Shown: positions 52,408-62,056 of the stretch, one piece after another
Layout of the letters: each line of letters begins with the position of its first letter
Position numbering within the stretch: the first letter of the stretch is position 1
Assembly: GCA_019637995.1 (NCBI GenBank)
Contig: JAHBUQ010000005.1
Span: forward strand, 62,001-126,000
Length of the DNA stretch: 64,000 nucleotides
Reading direction: 5' to 3'
Source of the DNA: Ignavibacteriota bacterium
Lineage (GTDB): Bacteria; Bacteroidota; Ignavibacteria; Kapaibacteriales; UBA2268
Translations under genes and position numbers: made by a program
The notes under the pieces: generated by a model
Databases searched by the model: none
Seen by the model: the letters and a program-made list of their open reading frames with translations, nothing else
Told to the model about the DNA's origin: nothing

Positions 52408-54603
52408 ATGGGAACTTTGCAACAGATTAGAAGAGTTTCACCTTATGTGTTTGGAATTTTTGCAGTACTGTTAGTAGCATTTTTTACAATTGGTGACCCA
52501 ACTGTTATCGAAGGACTTAGAGGTTCTTCGGGAAGTCCTACATCACAGGTTTTGGCAGAGATTAATGGAGACGAAATTCTCTATGTTGATTATGAAACAC
52601 GTGTTCGTGATGAAATCGAAAACATGAAACGCCAGAATCAGGATGTAACTGACGATAAGACTATCAGACAAAGAGTTTGGGACCAGATGGTTGACGAGAT
52701 TCTACTTCGGCAGCAAATGGATAAATATGGAATAACAATTTCAGATGCTCAGGTTCGAGAGCAAATGCTTGACAATCCGCCAGATTATCTAGCAAATATG
52801 TTCAGAGATTCAGCCGGAAATTTTATGCGTGATGTATATGTAGAATTAATTACAAGCCCTCAGAGCTATGTTAATTATCTAGGTGCTGACCCATCTCAGA
52901 TTCCTATTGAAGAGCGCGAAGCTGCTGTTAATAATTTCAGAAAAGACTTAATGAATATCGAAAAATATTTACGTCAGAATCTTGCTACCAACGAATTACA
53001 AAGTGCTGTCGGAACTGCAACAGGATTTATATCGCCTGCATTTGCAAAATTGAAATATACAGAAGAAAATAGTATAGCTGATATTAAATTCATTGCAGTT
53101 ACTACAAAAGATGTTCCGCAAGAAGCAATGGAAATTAAAAAAGAAGATATTGAAAAATTTTATAATGAAAACAAGCATCTTTTCAAGCAAAAAGCTCAAA
53201 GAAGATTAAAATATGTTACATTTAATATGCTGCCTTCAAGCGATGACAGCTCTAAATATATACAAAGAGTTACAAACATTCTTGACGACCTTGAAAGTGT
53301 TGAAGATGATGATTCCCGTGACAGCATTTTTGATTTATATTTAAGTAAATACGGCGGTATCAATAATGAATACAAGATGGTTCAGGATATTGACCCGAAT
53401 GTATATCAATATTTAGCAATTTTGGGAAATAAAAAAATCGCAGGACCAATCCAAAGACCTGATGGTACATATTTCTTCAGAGTTGATGACAGACGTATGG
53501 GCGAGAATGAAATGGTCAAGGCAAGCCATATACTTTTCCGTACAGGTGAAGGTATTAACACCGATAGTGCAAGGAATGAAGCACTAAAAGTTCTCAAAAA
53601 GGCAAAAGTGGATAAAGAACCCTTTGCAATTTTAGCTACAACACACTCAGAAGACAATGGTTCTGCTCCTAAAGGAGGAGATCTTGGATACTTTGGCAGA
53701 GGCATGATGGTACCTGCTTTTGACAGTGCTGCTTTTGCCGGAAAAGTTGGGGATATTTTAGGTCCAATCAAATCTGATTTCGGTTTTCATTTGATTTATA
53801 TCGAAGATAAAAGAAGTGAAGATTTAAAATATTCTGAAATCAGACTTTCACCGCTTATGAGCACTGCATCTAAGAATAAAATCATTCGTGATGCGATATC
53901 TATCCAAAAGCAAGTTCAGGAAGGCACTCCGTTCGATACAGTAGTGGCGAGACTTGGACTTTCTCCTCAGCTTTCACCCTTCTTCGAAACCGGCAAATCT
54001 ATTTTAGGTTCAAGATATATTGTTGACCATAGTTTTAAACTCAAATTAGGTGATGTCCTCGAACCCCTCGAATTAGAGCGTTACGGAGTTGTTGTAGCAG
54101 TTCTTAATGATGTCAAAGAAACAGGTTTCAAACCGCTCGATGACGTAAGAACTGAAATTTCACAGCGACTTGGAAAGAAAAGGTTGCTCGAAATGGCAAA
54201 AGAAAAATCACAACAGCTTTACAGCCAGGTTTCAGTTGCCGGCTCTTTGGATAGTGTTGCTGAAATGATGCCGGAGCTTGCTGACAAGGTTATGGATTTA
54301 CCTATGTTCAAGCCATCTCCATCAGTGCCCGGAGTAGGTAGCGATGCTGTTTTCAGCCCTAAAGTATTTAGTTTACCTGAAAATAAGATAAACGAACCAT
54401 TTAAAGGTGAGAATGCCTATTATATCGTTGAAGTTAAAAACAGGAACTTCCCTGCTGAAGAGAAAATTAAAGAAGAATTAAATGACTATATGCTTCAGCT
54501 TACTCAGCAATCAAAGGGCTCCGCTTTCTTTCAATGGTTCCAAAATATCAAGGAAACAGCTAAGATTAAAGACAAACGCAGTATGTTTTACAAAGAATAT
54601 TAA
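52408..54603 (+). CDS. Membrane-anchored PpiD/SurA-type peptidyl-prolyl isomerase
   Basis: A 731-residue protein with AGGAG upstream. One N-terminal membrane helix (YVFGIFAVLLVAFFTIG) anchors a periplasmic foldase: a SurA-N-like helical chaperone region (about 45-240, YVDYETRVRDEIENM), then a parvulin domain at about 365-470 (VKASHILFRTGE, APKGGDLGYFGRGMMVPAFD, GPIKSDFGFHLIYI), then a second degenerate one. It folds outer-membrane and secreted proteins, which fits a T9SS-rich envelope. Size is slightly above E. coli PpiD (623). Symbol left open because SurA- and PpiD-like features mix. Confidence 0.88.
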   Translation: MGTLQQIRRVSPYVFGIFAVLLVAFFTIGDPTVIEGLRGSSGSPTSQVLAEINGDEILYVDYETRVRDEIENMKRQNQDVTDDKTIRQRVWDQMVDEILLRQQMDKYGITISDAQVREQMLDNPPDYLANMFRDSAGNFMRDVYVELITSPQSYVNYLGADPSQIPIEEREAAVNNFRKDLMNIEKYLRQNLATNELQSAVGTATGFISPAFAKLKYTEENSIADIKFIAVTTKDVPQEAMEIKKEDIEKFYNENKHLFKQKAQRRLKYVTFNMLPSSDDSSKYIQRVTNILDDLESVEDDDSRDSIFDLYLSKYGGINNEYKMVQDIDPNVYQYLAILGNKKIAGPIQRPDGTYFFRVDDRRMGENEMVKASHILFRTGEGINTDSARNEALKVLKKAKVDKEPFAILATTHSEDNGSAPKGGDLGYFGRGMMVPAFDSAAFAGKVGDILGPIKSDFGFHLIYIEDKRSEDLKYSEIRLSPLMSTASKNKIIRDAISIQKQVQEGTPFDTVVARLGLSPQLSPFFETGKSILGSRYIVDHSFKLKLGDVLEPLELERYGVVVAVLNDVKETGFKPLDDVRTEISQRLGKKRLLEMAKEKSQQLYSQVSVAGSLDSVAEMMPELADKVMDLPMFKPSPSVPGVGSDAVFSPKVFSLPENKINEPFKGENAYYIVEVKNRNFPAEEKIKEELNDYMLQLTQQSKGSAFFQWFQNIKETAKIKDKRSMFYKEY

Positions 54604-54651
54604 GATTTAATAAATCTGATTTTTTCAGGTTTTAAACACTCACTTAAAAGA

Positions 54652-54684
54652 GGCTGTATGAATTACTTCAGACAGCCCTTTTTT
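54652..54684. terminator. Bidirectional terminator
   Basis: ggctgt (54652-54657) pairs with acagcc (54672-54677) with an inner gaa/ttc pair. T-rich on both strands, between convergent genes. Confidence 0.7.
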
Positions 54685-54687
54685 TAT

Positions 54688-57102
54688 TTACTTTTTCAAT
54701 CTTTCTTTGAGTGAATTTATGCTTGAAACTTGATTTGGTAGAGGCTTTAATATAGCTATTTCTTCTTCAATTATTGTCTTGCCGGCTAATGTTTGAAAAA
54801 CGAAATTCAAATATGCAAAAGCTCCGTCACGTAATTTAAAATTCCAGTGCAAGTATGCATCAAGTGCATTTTTTACTATTTGCGAATTGATGATACTCAG
54901 GTTTTTTAGTACTATGAATGCATTTATACGGGTTTCAAATTCATAACTTTGAGTAGTATATTCATAGAGTTCATTCAATAATTCAGTGTCTGAAGTTGAT
55001 TTACTCAATGCAATTTCAAGCCATGCCATACGGATATTTCTGCCTCTCCATCCAATTTCATCTTTTGTTATTTCAAGATAGTCCTGATTTGGAAATGATG
55101 CCGATAAATTTCTAAGAGCAAGCTCAGTATTAATGAAACAAGTATCCTTGAGCATTTTCTCATAATCATTTTTTAATTGCTCAGGTACAAGAGTAAGACT
55201 TTCCAAAACAGCTCTGCGAACCCAGACATCATTATCGCTGATAGCAGTTTTCATCAGATTAATAGACTTATCATCATAAGCAAGCTGCCTAATAATTTCA
55301 CTTTTAGTCAGATGAAATTTTTCTTTACTAAAAATTTTATGAAGCGATGCTCGCTTTTCATCAATCGGGAAATTACGTAATTCCAGCAATGCATCATAGC
55401 GGTCAATCATATTTTTTGCTTTTTCAGCTTGAGCTGATGATTCTTTGTAAGAGCGATTGAACGAAACTTTTTTAATAATCTTTCTATTTGGGTCGAAAAT
55501 AACAAAATCTATATCAGCTCCCGAAAAATTTGGCACTTTAATTACTGAACGTTGCCCGTCAATCCATTGCCTTATTGAGTCAACCGAGCCATCTTTGTAG
55601 TAAACATGAACGCTCGCAGGCACCCGAAAGTAACCTATGAGATTATCAACTTTATGAATTTGATCTACATAAATCAGTACTTCGTTCTCACCACCTGAAT
55701 TTTGCATATAATCATATGATAATTTAAAATGTGGCTCACCACCACGTAAAATCCATTGGTCAAAGAACCAATCAAGCGATATTCCTGTTGATTCACGTAT
55801 TGCTTTCTTGAGGTCGTAAGTTTCAACTACTTTGAACGAATTATTTTCTGTGTAATACTTAATTGCATGGCGAAATAATGAATCACTCATTACATCACGC
55901 ATCATATCCAGCACAAGCGAGCCCTTTGGATACCACCTGTCAGTTCCTGCGTAAGAATGTGCTACAGGATTATTATTGACCTTAGCGGCATTAAATGTCC
56001 TTACAAGCTCTTTATCCCGCTCCCACTGATAATAATCCTCACCATACAGATCACGCTCGAATACTTTAGCATAATGCGTAGCAAAGCTTTCTGTAAGCCA
56101 TGTATGGCGATTGTTTAAATGCGAAACCAGATTGCCGAACCACTGATGGTTGAGTTCGTGGGAATTCACGTTAACATAATTTCTCATCCACCATGCTCTT
56201 GAAGGTATGTGCATATAATCTCCAAATACTGTTGCGGTGGTTGTTTCCATACCCCCGTACATATAGTTAACCATAGGTGCCTGCCGATAAACGCTGTAAG
56301 GATATTTGATTCCTATTTCCTTTTCAAAAAAATCAATCATATATTCCGAGTGTGCATAAGTAGGTTCATAATGATGAGGCAGATCGGGATAATACCATAA
56401 TTCCATTGGCGTACCGCCGGAAGATTTAGTTTCTTTGTAGTCCCAATCACCAATACCAAGACATACTAAATATATCACATGTGGTTTTTCCATCAGGTAG
56501 TGCCAGGTCCTCGTGCCGTCGCCATTATCATTGACTGATACTCTGTCGCCATTGGAAAAGACTTTATACTTGGAATCGAATTTGACAATTACTTCTGTTG
56601 TAAGTAAATCGTGCTTTTGATTAATAAACGGCATCCAGCCTTGTGGGCTATGAGCAAATATTTGTTTTCGATGCTTACCGCTTATGTCATTCCAACCTGA
56701 AAAATATAATCCCCAAGTAGGATTTCCGGTAAACTCGATCGTCATAATGTATTCTTTATTGTGTTCAAGAAAGGCACTATTATATACAACAATATCATTG
56801 CCCTGATTAAGAAAATCTGCACTCACTCCATCAATGGATACTTTATCAAACTTCATTTCTGAAGCATAAAAAACAAGCGAATCCACACCAAATCTTAATG
56901 TTCGGAATTTCATCTCCTGCTTACCTTTGATGATTTGCTTATATGGGTCTATCTCAAGATTAAGCTTAATATGCTCAACATCAATTACCATATCAACAGG
57001 CTGCTTGAGAGGGTCATCAAGATAAGAGCTGAGCTTATCCTGTGATAACAAAGAGTTCATTAGTTGAAGATAAGCTATTAATATAACTATGGTCGTTTTC
57101 AT
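54688..57102 (-). CDS. Secreted M1-family metallopeptidase
   Basis: An 804-residue zinc aminopeptidase-like protein. After a signal peptide (IVILIAYLQLMNSLLS) come the M1 N-terminal beta domain, the catalytic domain with YGGMETTTA (282-290, equivalent of GAMEN), zinc motif H315-E-L-N-H319 and the distal ligand E338 in TWLTESFATHY, and a C-terminal HEAT-like helical region. All catalytic residues are present, so it is probably active in the periplasm or outside the cell, trimming N-terminal residues of peptides. It is convergent with the foldase gene. Confidence 0.92.
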   Translation of the reverse strand: MKTTIVILIAYLQLMNSLLSQDKLSSYLDDPLKQPVDMVIDVEHIKLNLEIDPYKQIIKGKQEMKFRTLRFGVDSLVFYASEMKFDKVSIDGVSADFLNQGNDIVVYNSAFLEHNKEYIMTIEFTGNPTWGLYFSGWNDISGKHRKQIFAHSPQGWMPFINQKHDLLTTEVIVKFDSKYKVFSNGDRVSVNDNGDGTRTWHYLMEKPHVIYLVCLGIGDWDYKETKSSGGTPMELWYYPDLPHHYEPTYAHSEYMIDFFEKEIGIKYPYSVYRQAPMVNYMYGGMETTTATVFGDYMHIPSRAWWMRNYVNVNSHELNHQWFGNLVSHLNNRHTWLTESFATHYAKVFERDLYGEDYYQWERDKELVRTFNAAKVNNNPVAHSYAGTDRWYPKGSLVLDMMRDVMSDSLFRHAIKYYTENNSFKVVETYDLKKAIRESTGISLDWFFDQWILRGGEPHFKLSYDYMQNSGGENEVLIYVDQIHKVDNLIGYFRVPASVHVYYKDGSVDSIRQWIDGQRSVIKVPNFSGADIDFVIFDPNRKIIKKVSFNRSYKESSAQAEKAKNMIDRYDALLELRNFPIDEKRASLHKIFSKEKFHLTKSEIIRQLAYDDKSINLMKTAISDNDVWVRRAVLESLTLVPEQLKNDYEKMLKDTCFINTELALRNLSASFPNQDYLEITKDEIGWRGRNIRMAWLEIALSKSTSDTELLNELYEYTTQSYEFETRINAFIVLKNLSIINSQIVKNALDAYLHWNFKLRDGAFAYLNFVFQTLAGKTIIEEEIAILKPLPNQVSSINSLKERLKK

Positions 57103-57238
57103 ATAAATATTTTAAAATTTGAATTAAACAAACTTTAAAAGTAATAAAAACTCAGTAATTATACTATTATCTATCAATATTAATATCAATAATATTAAGA
57201 ATTTTGATTTTATTAAATAATATGCCAAAACAATTATT

Positions 57239-57246
57239 TATATTTG
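57239..57246 (+). promoter_or_regulatory. TATATTTG box upstream of glnS
   Basis: A perfect TAnnTTTG match 125 bases before the glnS start. No TTG at the right distance, so only half of a promoter is supported. Confidence 0.35.
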
Positions 57247-57370
57247 ATTAATACAGATTAACTATATAACTAATTCAATTGCACTCTCATGTCTTAAAAA
57301 AAATAAATATTTTTACTTTAAATACGTTTCTATACTCTTTATTAACATACTTTTTGAGGATTATCCCTGA

Positions 57371-59092
57371 ATGGATAAGAACGATACAACTCAAGTAGAA
57401 AAACCGGCAGAAAAAGACAGAAAATCAGCTGCTAATTTCATAAGAAACATAATAATTGAAGATAACAGAACCGGAAAATGGGATAACCGTGTTCATACAA
57501 GATTCCCTCCAGAACCCAACGGATATTTACATATAGGACACGCAAAATCAATTTGCCTGAATTTTGGAATGGCTCAGGAATTTGGTGGTCTTACAAACCT
57601 GAGATTTGACGATACAAATCCTGTTAAAGAAGATACTGAATATGTCGAATCAATAATGGAAGATGTTAGGTGGCTTGGTTTTGAGTGGGAAGACCGGCTT
57701 TACTATGCATCAGATTATTTCGAGAGACTTTTTGATTTGGCTTGTCAACTAATTAAAAATGGCAAAGCGTTTGTTTGCGAACTTACACCTGAAGAGATGA
57801 GAGACCATCGCGGGACTTTAACTGAGCCAGGTATGAACAGCCCTTACAGAGACAGACCGATAGAAGAAAATCTTGATATTTTTATACGAATGAGAAATGG
57901 TGAATATCCTGACGGTTCGAAGGTGTTGAGAGCAAAAATTGATATGTCACATCCGAATATTAACATGCGAGACCCTGTTATTTATAGAATACGCAGAGCC
58001 CATCATCATCGAACGGGTGATAAATGGTGCATCTACCCGATGTATGATTTCACACACTGCATATCGGACTCTATCGAGAAAATTACGCACTCACTCTGCA
58101 CACTTGAGTTTGAGAATAACCGCCCGCTATATGACTGGTTTCTTGATGAGCTTGATTTGTATCATCCCCAACAAATTGAATTTGCACGGCTTAATCTCAG
58201 CTATACAGTGATGAGCAAGAGGAGATTACTTCAGCTTGTTCAGGAGAAGTATGTCAGTGGCTGGGATGACCCAAGAATGCCAACTATAAGCGGTTTGAGA
58301 AGAAGAGGTTACACCCCTGAATCACTCAGAAATTTTGCTGATATGATTGGTGTTGCAAAAAGTGAAAGTACTGTGGAATTTGGTCAGCTCGAATTTTCGA
58401 TTCGTGATCATTTGAATAAAATTGCACCAAGAGTAATGGCAGTTCTTAATCCTCTGAAAATTGTAATTACAAATTTTCCTGAAGACGTTACAGAACAAAT
58501 GCCGGCTGTAAACAATCCTGAAGATGAATCTCAGGGTTCCCGTCAGTTACCATTTACACGCGAATTATATATTGAGCATGACGACTTCATGGAAGATCCT
58601 CCAAAGAAGTTTTTCAGACTTTCACCCGGAAGTGAAGTAAGACTTCGCTATGCATATATCATTCGCTGTGACGAGCTTCTAAAAGATGCTGAAGGCAATA
58701 TCTCAGAGCTTAGATGTACTTATTTCCCCGAAACTAAAAGCGGAAATCCGGCAGATGGAAGAAAGGTGAAATCAACGATTCACTGGGTTTCGGCAAGTAA
58801 TGCAATTGATGCGGAAGTCAGAATTTATGAGCAGCTTTTTAACAAAGAAAATCCTAATGATACTGAAGGAGGCAAAACTTTTCTCGATTATCTGAATCCT
58901 GATTCACTCAAGGTTATTGAAAATGCTAAACTCGAACCATCTCTCCAAAATGCCGGAATTGGCGAGAAATTTCAGTTCGAAAGGATAGGATATTTTGCAG
59001 TAGATAAAGATTCAACATCCGACAAGAAAGTTTTCAATCGTACTGTAACTCTTAAGGATACTTGGGCAAAAATTGTAAAACGGGATAATTAG
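57371..59092 (+). CDS. glnS: Glutaminyl-tRNA synthetase
   Basis: A 573-residue class I synthetase that charges tRNA-Gln with glutamine. HIGH is HIGH 54-57 within [23 protein letters not shown] follows, and the KMSKS-type loop is VMSKRRL. GlnRS-specific features are the two beta-barrel C-terminal anticodon-binding domains (from about 340; [17 protein letters not shown]). Having GlnRS suggests no need for the GatCAB route for tRNA-Gln. Length is typical. Single gene; no defect seen. Confidence 0.96.
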   Translation: MDKNDTTQVEKPAEKDRKSAANFIRNIIIEDNRTGKWDNRVHTRFPPEPNGYLHIGHAKSICLNFGMAQEFGGLTNLRFDDTNPVKEDTEYVESIMEDVRWLGFEWEDRLYYASDYFERLFDLACQLIKNGKAFVCELTPEEMRDHRGTLTEPGMNSPYRDRPIEENLDIFIRMRNGEYPDGSKVLRAKIDMSHPNINMRDPVIYRIRRAHHHRTGDKWCIYPMYDFTHCISDSIEKITHSLCTLEFENNRPLYDWFLDELDLYHPQQIEFARLNLSYTVMSKRRLLQLVQEKYVSGWDDPRMPTISGLRRRGYTPESLRNFADMIGVAKSESTVEFGQLEFSIRDHLNKIAPRVMAVLNPLKIVITNFPEDVTEQMPAVNNPEDESQGSRQLPFTRELYIEHDDFMEDPPKKFFRLSPGSEVRLRYAYIIRCDELLKDAEGNISELRCTYFPETKSGNPADGRKVKSTIHWVSASNAIDAEVRIYEQLFNKENPNDTEGGKTFLDYLNPDSLKVIENAKLEPSLQNAGIGEKFQFERIGYFAVDKDSTSDKKVFNRTVTLKDTWAKIVKRDN

Positions 59093-59149
59093 ATTAGTTT
59101 AATAATTCATAATATATTACATTTAATTAAACTATTTTAAGTTTTAATC

Positions 59150-59179
59150 TTGTTAAAATAATATTTTTTATTATATTTG
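59150..59179 (+). promoter_or_regulatory. Bacteroidota-type promoter for the response regulator
   Basis: TTG (59150-59152), 19 bases, TATATTTG (59172-59179), about 50 bases before the gene. The best promoter match in the window. Confidence 0.65.
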
Positions 59180-59231
59180 CGAACTATATTATGACTATTT
59201 TATAAATACACTCTATACAGGATTGAAAATA

Positions 59232-59699
59232 ATGTACAAACCATTTATACTTGTGGTAGATGACAATAAAATTACAACAAAGTTATTAAGAAGATATCTT
59301 GAAGCAAACGGATACGATGCTATAGAAGCTTATGACGGTGTTGATTGTCTTGAAAAAGTAGAGCAGAAGCATCCTGATGCAATTGTATTAGATGTAATGA
59401 TGCCGCGTATGGACGGTTATGAAACTGTTAAGAGATTGAAAGATAATCCTGAAACAGCACATATTCCTGTTGTAATTGTTACAGCTCTGAATGATGTTCC
59501 AAATCAGCTGAAATCTATTGATGCAGGCGCTGATGACTTCCTTAGCAAGCCGATTGAAGAGAAACTTCTTATAGCCAAAGTTAAAATGCTCAGTAATTTG
59601 AACATAAATTCCAGAAGGGCGAGTCACTTTGAGCAACTTATTAAGAAGGCTGTTGATGGTGAAATTACTGTTGATGACCTTCAACAGGAAATAATTTAG
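59232..59699 (+). CDS. Single-domain response regulator
   Basis: A 155-residue receiver domain without a DNA-binding output domain. From the ATG at 59232 (MYKPFILVVDDNK) the acidic pair is D10-D11, phospho-acceptor D54 (AIVLDVMMPRMDGYE), a threonine in VTALNDVP and the lysine in LSKPIEEK. A helical C-terminal tail of about 35 residues (HFEQLIKKAVDGEITVDDLQ) is unlike standard output domains. It probably signals by protein contact, for example in motility, gliding or phosphorelay; no kinase gene is adjacent. It has its own promoter. Confidence 0.9.
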   Translation: MYKPFILVVDDNKITTKLLRRYLEANGYDAIEAYDGVDCLEKVEQKHPDAIVLDVMMPRMDGYETVKRLKDNPETAHIPVVIVTALNDVPNQLKSIDAGADDFLSKPIEEKLLIAKVKMLSNLNINSRRASHFEQLIKKAVDGEITVDDLQQEII

Positions 59700-59722
59700 T
59701 AATTATTTTTAAAAAAAAATTT

Positions 59723-59767
59723 GTCTGAATTTAATGTTTTGATAAGCATTCAAATTCAGACTTTTTT
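59723..59767. terminator. Bidirectional terminator
   Basis: gtctgaattt (59723-59732) pairs with aaattcagac (59752-59761), with T6 on the plus side and a long T tract on the minus side. It serves both convergent genes. Confidence 0.85.
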
Positions 59768-61007
59768 AATATTTTTTTGGAGGTGCGCATGTTAGCAGAT
59801 ACAATCTGCTGCCGATAACACCCAAAGCTTCATACCTGTTATCAAACCTGTTAAAGCGTGGCTGAGACACATAGTCAGCCATCATACCTGAGTGAATCAT
59901 ACCTGTCTCAAGAAAATATACCATTAGAGATGTACTTGTTGAATATGCTACTGTCCTTGTTCCTGGAGCCAGAGCTATCATATTTCCGGGTTCTAATCTG
60001 ATTTTCATATTGAATCGTCTGCCATTAATATTGACAAAACAATCCAGGTCACAACTCATAAAATAAAGCTCTTCACCATCCCATGAAAATCTTGGTGGTC
60101 CGGGTTGTACACCTGCAAAATACTCGGCTGAATTCAAACCCACATATCTAATTGTTTGAAAAACAGCACTAAATCCTGTCAGAGCCAAATATGGATGAAG
60201 CACAAGATTATTTACCATTTCATACTGCTTGCTTATTACGGGCTCATAATATTCACTCGAGAAAGTCAAAGTTTGATGCCTACCATTAAATGATCTTACT
60301 GTGAATGCATACACAGTGCCTTCTCTGTTAATAGCAAATTCATATAAATCAGGATAAATTTCAGATACTGTTCTTTCATCTTCATAAATCTGCCAACCAT
60401 TTCCACCATAAGCCGCATACACGAATTTATTTTCTATGTTAAAGCCAACAGGCATTATTCTGTCAAAAACTGTTGTCTCGCGTCCGTTTATCATCATTGA
60501 AAATGAAGAGCCCCGTTTGACAGGATATGCAAATCGCGTTGCATTTTGATTTATAACCAGAGGACCGGATTTATTAAGCATATCAATTGTCTTCCCGGGC
60601 ATTACTGCATATTCGATGTCGCCTTTCAAATATGTGTAAACAAGCTGATTTGTCATACTTGAATATAATATACTACCCGGTTCGGATGCAAATAGAAATA
60701 TTGCTGTATCTCGCATAAGTAAAGTTGTAACACCCTGATCAATAGCAAATGTTGCCCAGCTCAAACCATCATAAGAAAAAACAGGTGGAGAAACTGAATT
60801 GTATATATGACTTTCTTCTCCATTGACAATAAGTCTCTGTCTGTCGGTTGTCGGAGTTGTTATTGCCCACCAATTGAAAGTAGTATCCATTCCAAAATTA
60901 TATAGTGGTTCCTCGCCGTTATAAATACGAAAATCCCTGCATATATCCTGAGAGTTTACGAAACTTACTGATAACATAAATAATAAAAAGGTCAAAAAGC
61001 TCTTCAT
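59766..61007 (-). CDS. Unknown secreted protein, 413 residues
   Basis: I choose the ATG at 61007 because it begins a normal signal peptide (MKSFLTFLLFMLSVSFVNSQ); a longer reading from 61097 would bury it. The mature protein is strand-rich with repeated short sheets (for example IYNSVSPPVFSYDGLSWATF, and PRFSWDGEELYFMSCDLDC), suggesting a beta-propeller or WD40/TolB-like fold. Cysteines near both ends could form disulfides. Probably periplasmic or surface; no family recognised. Confidence 0.75.
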   Translation of the reverse strand: MKSFLTFLLFMLSVSFVNSQDICRDFRIYNGEEPLYNFGMDTTFNWWAITTPTTDRQRLIVNGEESHIYNSVSPPVFSYDGLSWATFAIDQGVTTLLMRDTAIFLFASEPGSILYSSMTNQLVYTYLKGDIEYAVMPGKTIDMLNKSGPLVINQNATRFAYPVKRGSSFSMMINGRETTVFDRIMPVGFNIENKFVYAAYGGNGWQIYEDERTVSEIYPDLYEFAINREGTVYAFTVRSFNGRHQTLTFSSEYYEPVISKQYEMVNNLVLHPYLALTGFSAVFQTIRYVGLNSAEYFAGVQPGPPRFSWDGEELYFMSCDLDCFVNINGRRFNMKIRLEPGNMIALAPGTRTVAYSTSTSLMVYFLETGMIHSGMMADYVSQPRFNRFDNRYEALGVIGSRLYLLTCAPPKKY

Positions 61008-61140
61008 AATAACATACATTGTAAATTTAACACAATATAATGACGAATGAAAGCCATCAAAGTTTATAATATTTAAAATTATTATAATAACTTTCAATTT
61101 AAACTTGCAGAATTGAAATATTTTTAATATTTTTGAATAA

Positions 61141-61539
61141 ATGGCTTATGCCAATAATGATTTTAGCAATAAATTTGAGAAAATAATGCCGAGACCTGAA
61201 AAAAGCCGAATTGTATCAGCACCTCACCATGGTTTTACCTTTAAGCCAGTGGGAATTAAAATGATAGATTTAGAGATAATATCATTGGGGCTGGATGAAC
61301 TTGAAGCAATCAGACTTGCAGACTTAGAGGAAAAATATCATCAGGACGCCGCAAACGAAATGCATGTCTCACGACAAACTTTTGGTAATATTCTAAATTC
61401 AGCACGAAAAAAAATAGCAGATTTTATAATTAATCACAAATCATTAACAATCAGAGGAGGTAATATTGAATTATCTCATGAAATTAGTGATTATCACTGT
61501 GAAGATTGTAAATCCAATAATATGAATTCAAATAAATAA
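61141..61539 (+). CDS. DUF134 family DNA-binding regulator
   Basis: A helix-turn-helix protein of 132 residues (117 if the inner ATG at 61186, MPRPEKSRIV, is used, which matches the usual family start). The conserved HHGFTFKPVGI segment and HTH region LADLEEKYHQDAANEMHVSR...FGNILNSARKKIAD are typical of DUF134. Members often accompany NifX/NifB-like FeMo-cofactor domain proteins, and one follows here after 35 bases, so the two are probably cotranscribed. A C-terminal Cys motif (CEDCKSN) may bind metal. Confidence 0.85.
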   Translation: MAYANNDFSNKFEKIMPRPEKSRIVSAPHHGFTFKPVGIKMIDLEIISLGLDELEAIRLADLEEKYHQDAANEMHVSRQTFGNILNSARKKIADFIINHKSLTIRGGNIELSHEISDYHCEDCKSNNMNSNK

Positions 61540-61586
61540 TGTGCCAAACAAGGCACTGTATTAATAATATATAGTTGAGGTTTGAG

Positions 61587-61964
61587 ATGAAAATTTGTAT
61601 CCCAACAGCTAAGGACGAAGGTATTGATTCTGTTGCTTATGGTCATTTTGGAAGTTCGCCATATTTCATGATTTATGACTTGGCAAGCAAAGAACTATAC
61701 TCAATAAAAAATAATGATGAATTTCATCAAAAAGGTATGTGCAGCCCGGCTGACACAATGAAAGAACATGAGGTTACTGCAGTAATTGTAGGCGGTATGG
61801 GAGCAAAGGCACTAAGAAATTTAGCTGCTTCAGGAATTAAAGTATATCGCTCTACAACATTTTTTCATGTATATGACATCATTGACCAATTTCAAAAGAA
61901 TCTGCTTTTCGAGTTGAATCCACAGGATGGTTGTAAAGAGCACGATTGCGAAAATTACGAGTAA
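61587..61964 (+). CDS. NifX/NifB-type FeMo-cofactor domain protein
   Basis: A 125-residue protein of the dinitrogenase iron-molybdenum cofactor (NifX/NafY/NifB-C) family, starting at the ATG at 61587 rather than a TTG at 61575. The MKICIPTAKDEGIDSVAYGH start and VGGMGAKALRNLAASGIKVY with the C-terminal Cys/His tail (DGCKEHDCE) are characteristic. No nitrogenase genes are nearby, so the role is probably general metal-cluster binding or redox-linked, as for many such orphans. Coupled to the DUF134 regulator. Confidence 0.85.
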   Translation: MKICIPTAKDEGIDSVAYGHFGSSPYFMIYDLASKELYSIKNNDEFHQKGMCSPADTMKEHEVTAVIVGGMGAKALRNLAASGIKVYRSTTFFHVYDIIDQFQKNLLFELNPQDGCKEHDCENYE

Positions 61965-61974
61965 AATTCTAAAT

Positions 61975-62011
61975 AGTACTTGCTCAAATTTATTAAGTTT
62001 GGGCAAGTACT
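61975..62011. terminator. Long hairpin between convergent genes
   Basis: agtacttgctcaaa (61975-61988) pairs with tttgggcaagtact (61998-62011) with one G-T pair. T tracts are weak, so it may be a transcript-end stabiliser as well as a terminator. Confidence 0.65.
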
Positions 62012-62056
62012 TAAATTGATATTAATCATTATACAAATACCAATTTCTAATTGTTT

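Noticed and set aside
61575-61587. TTG start for the NifX-like gene
   Set aside because: The ATG 12 bases downstream begins exactly at the family's usual N-terminus (MKICIPTA).
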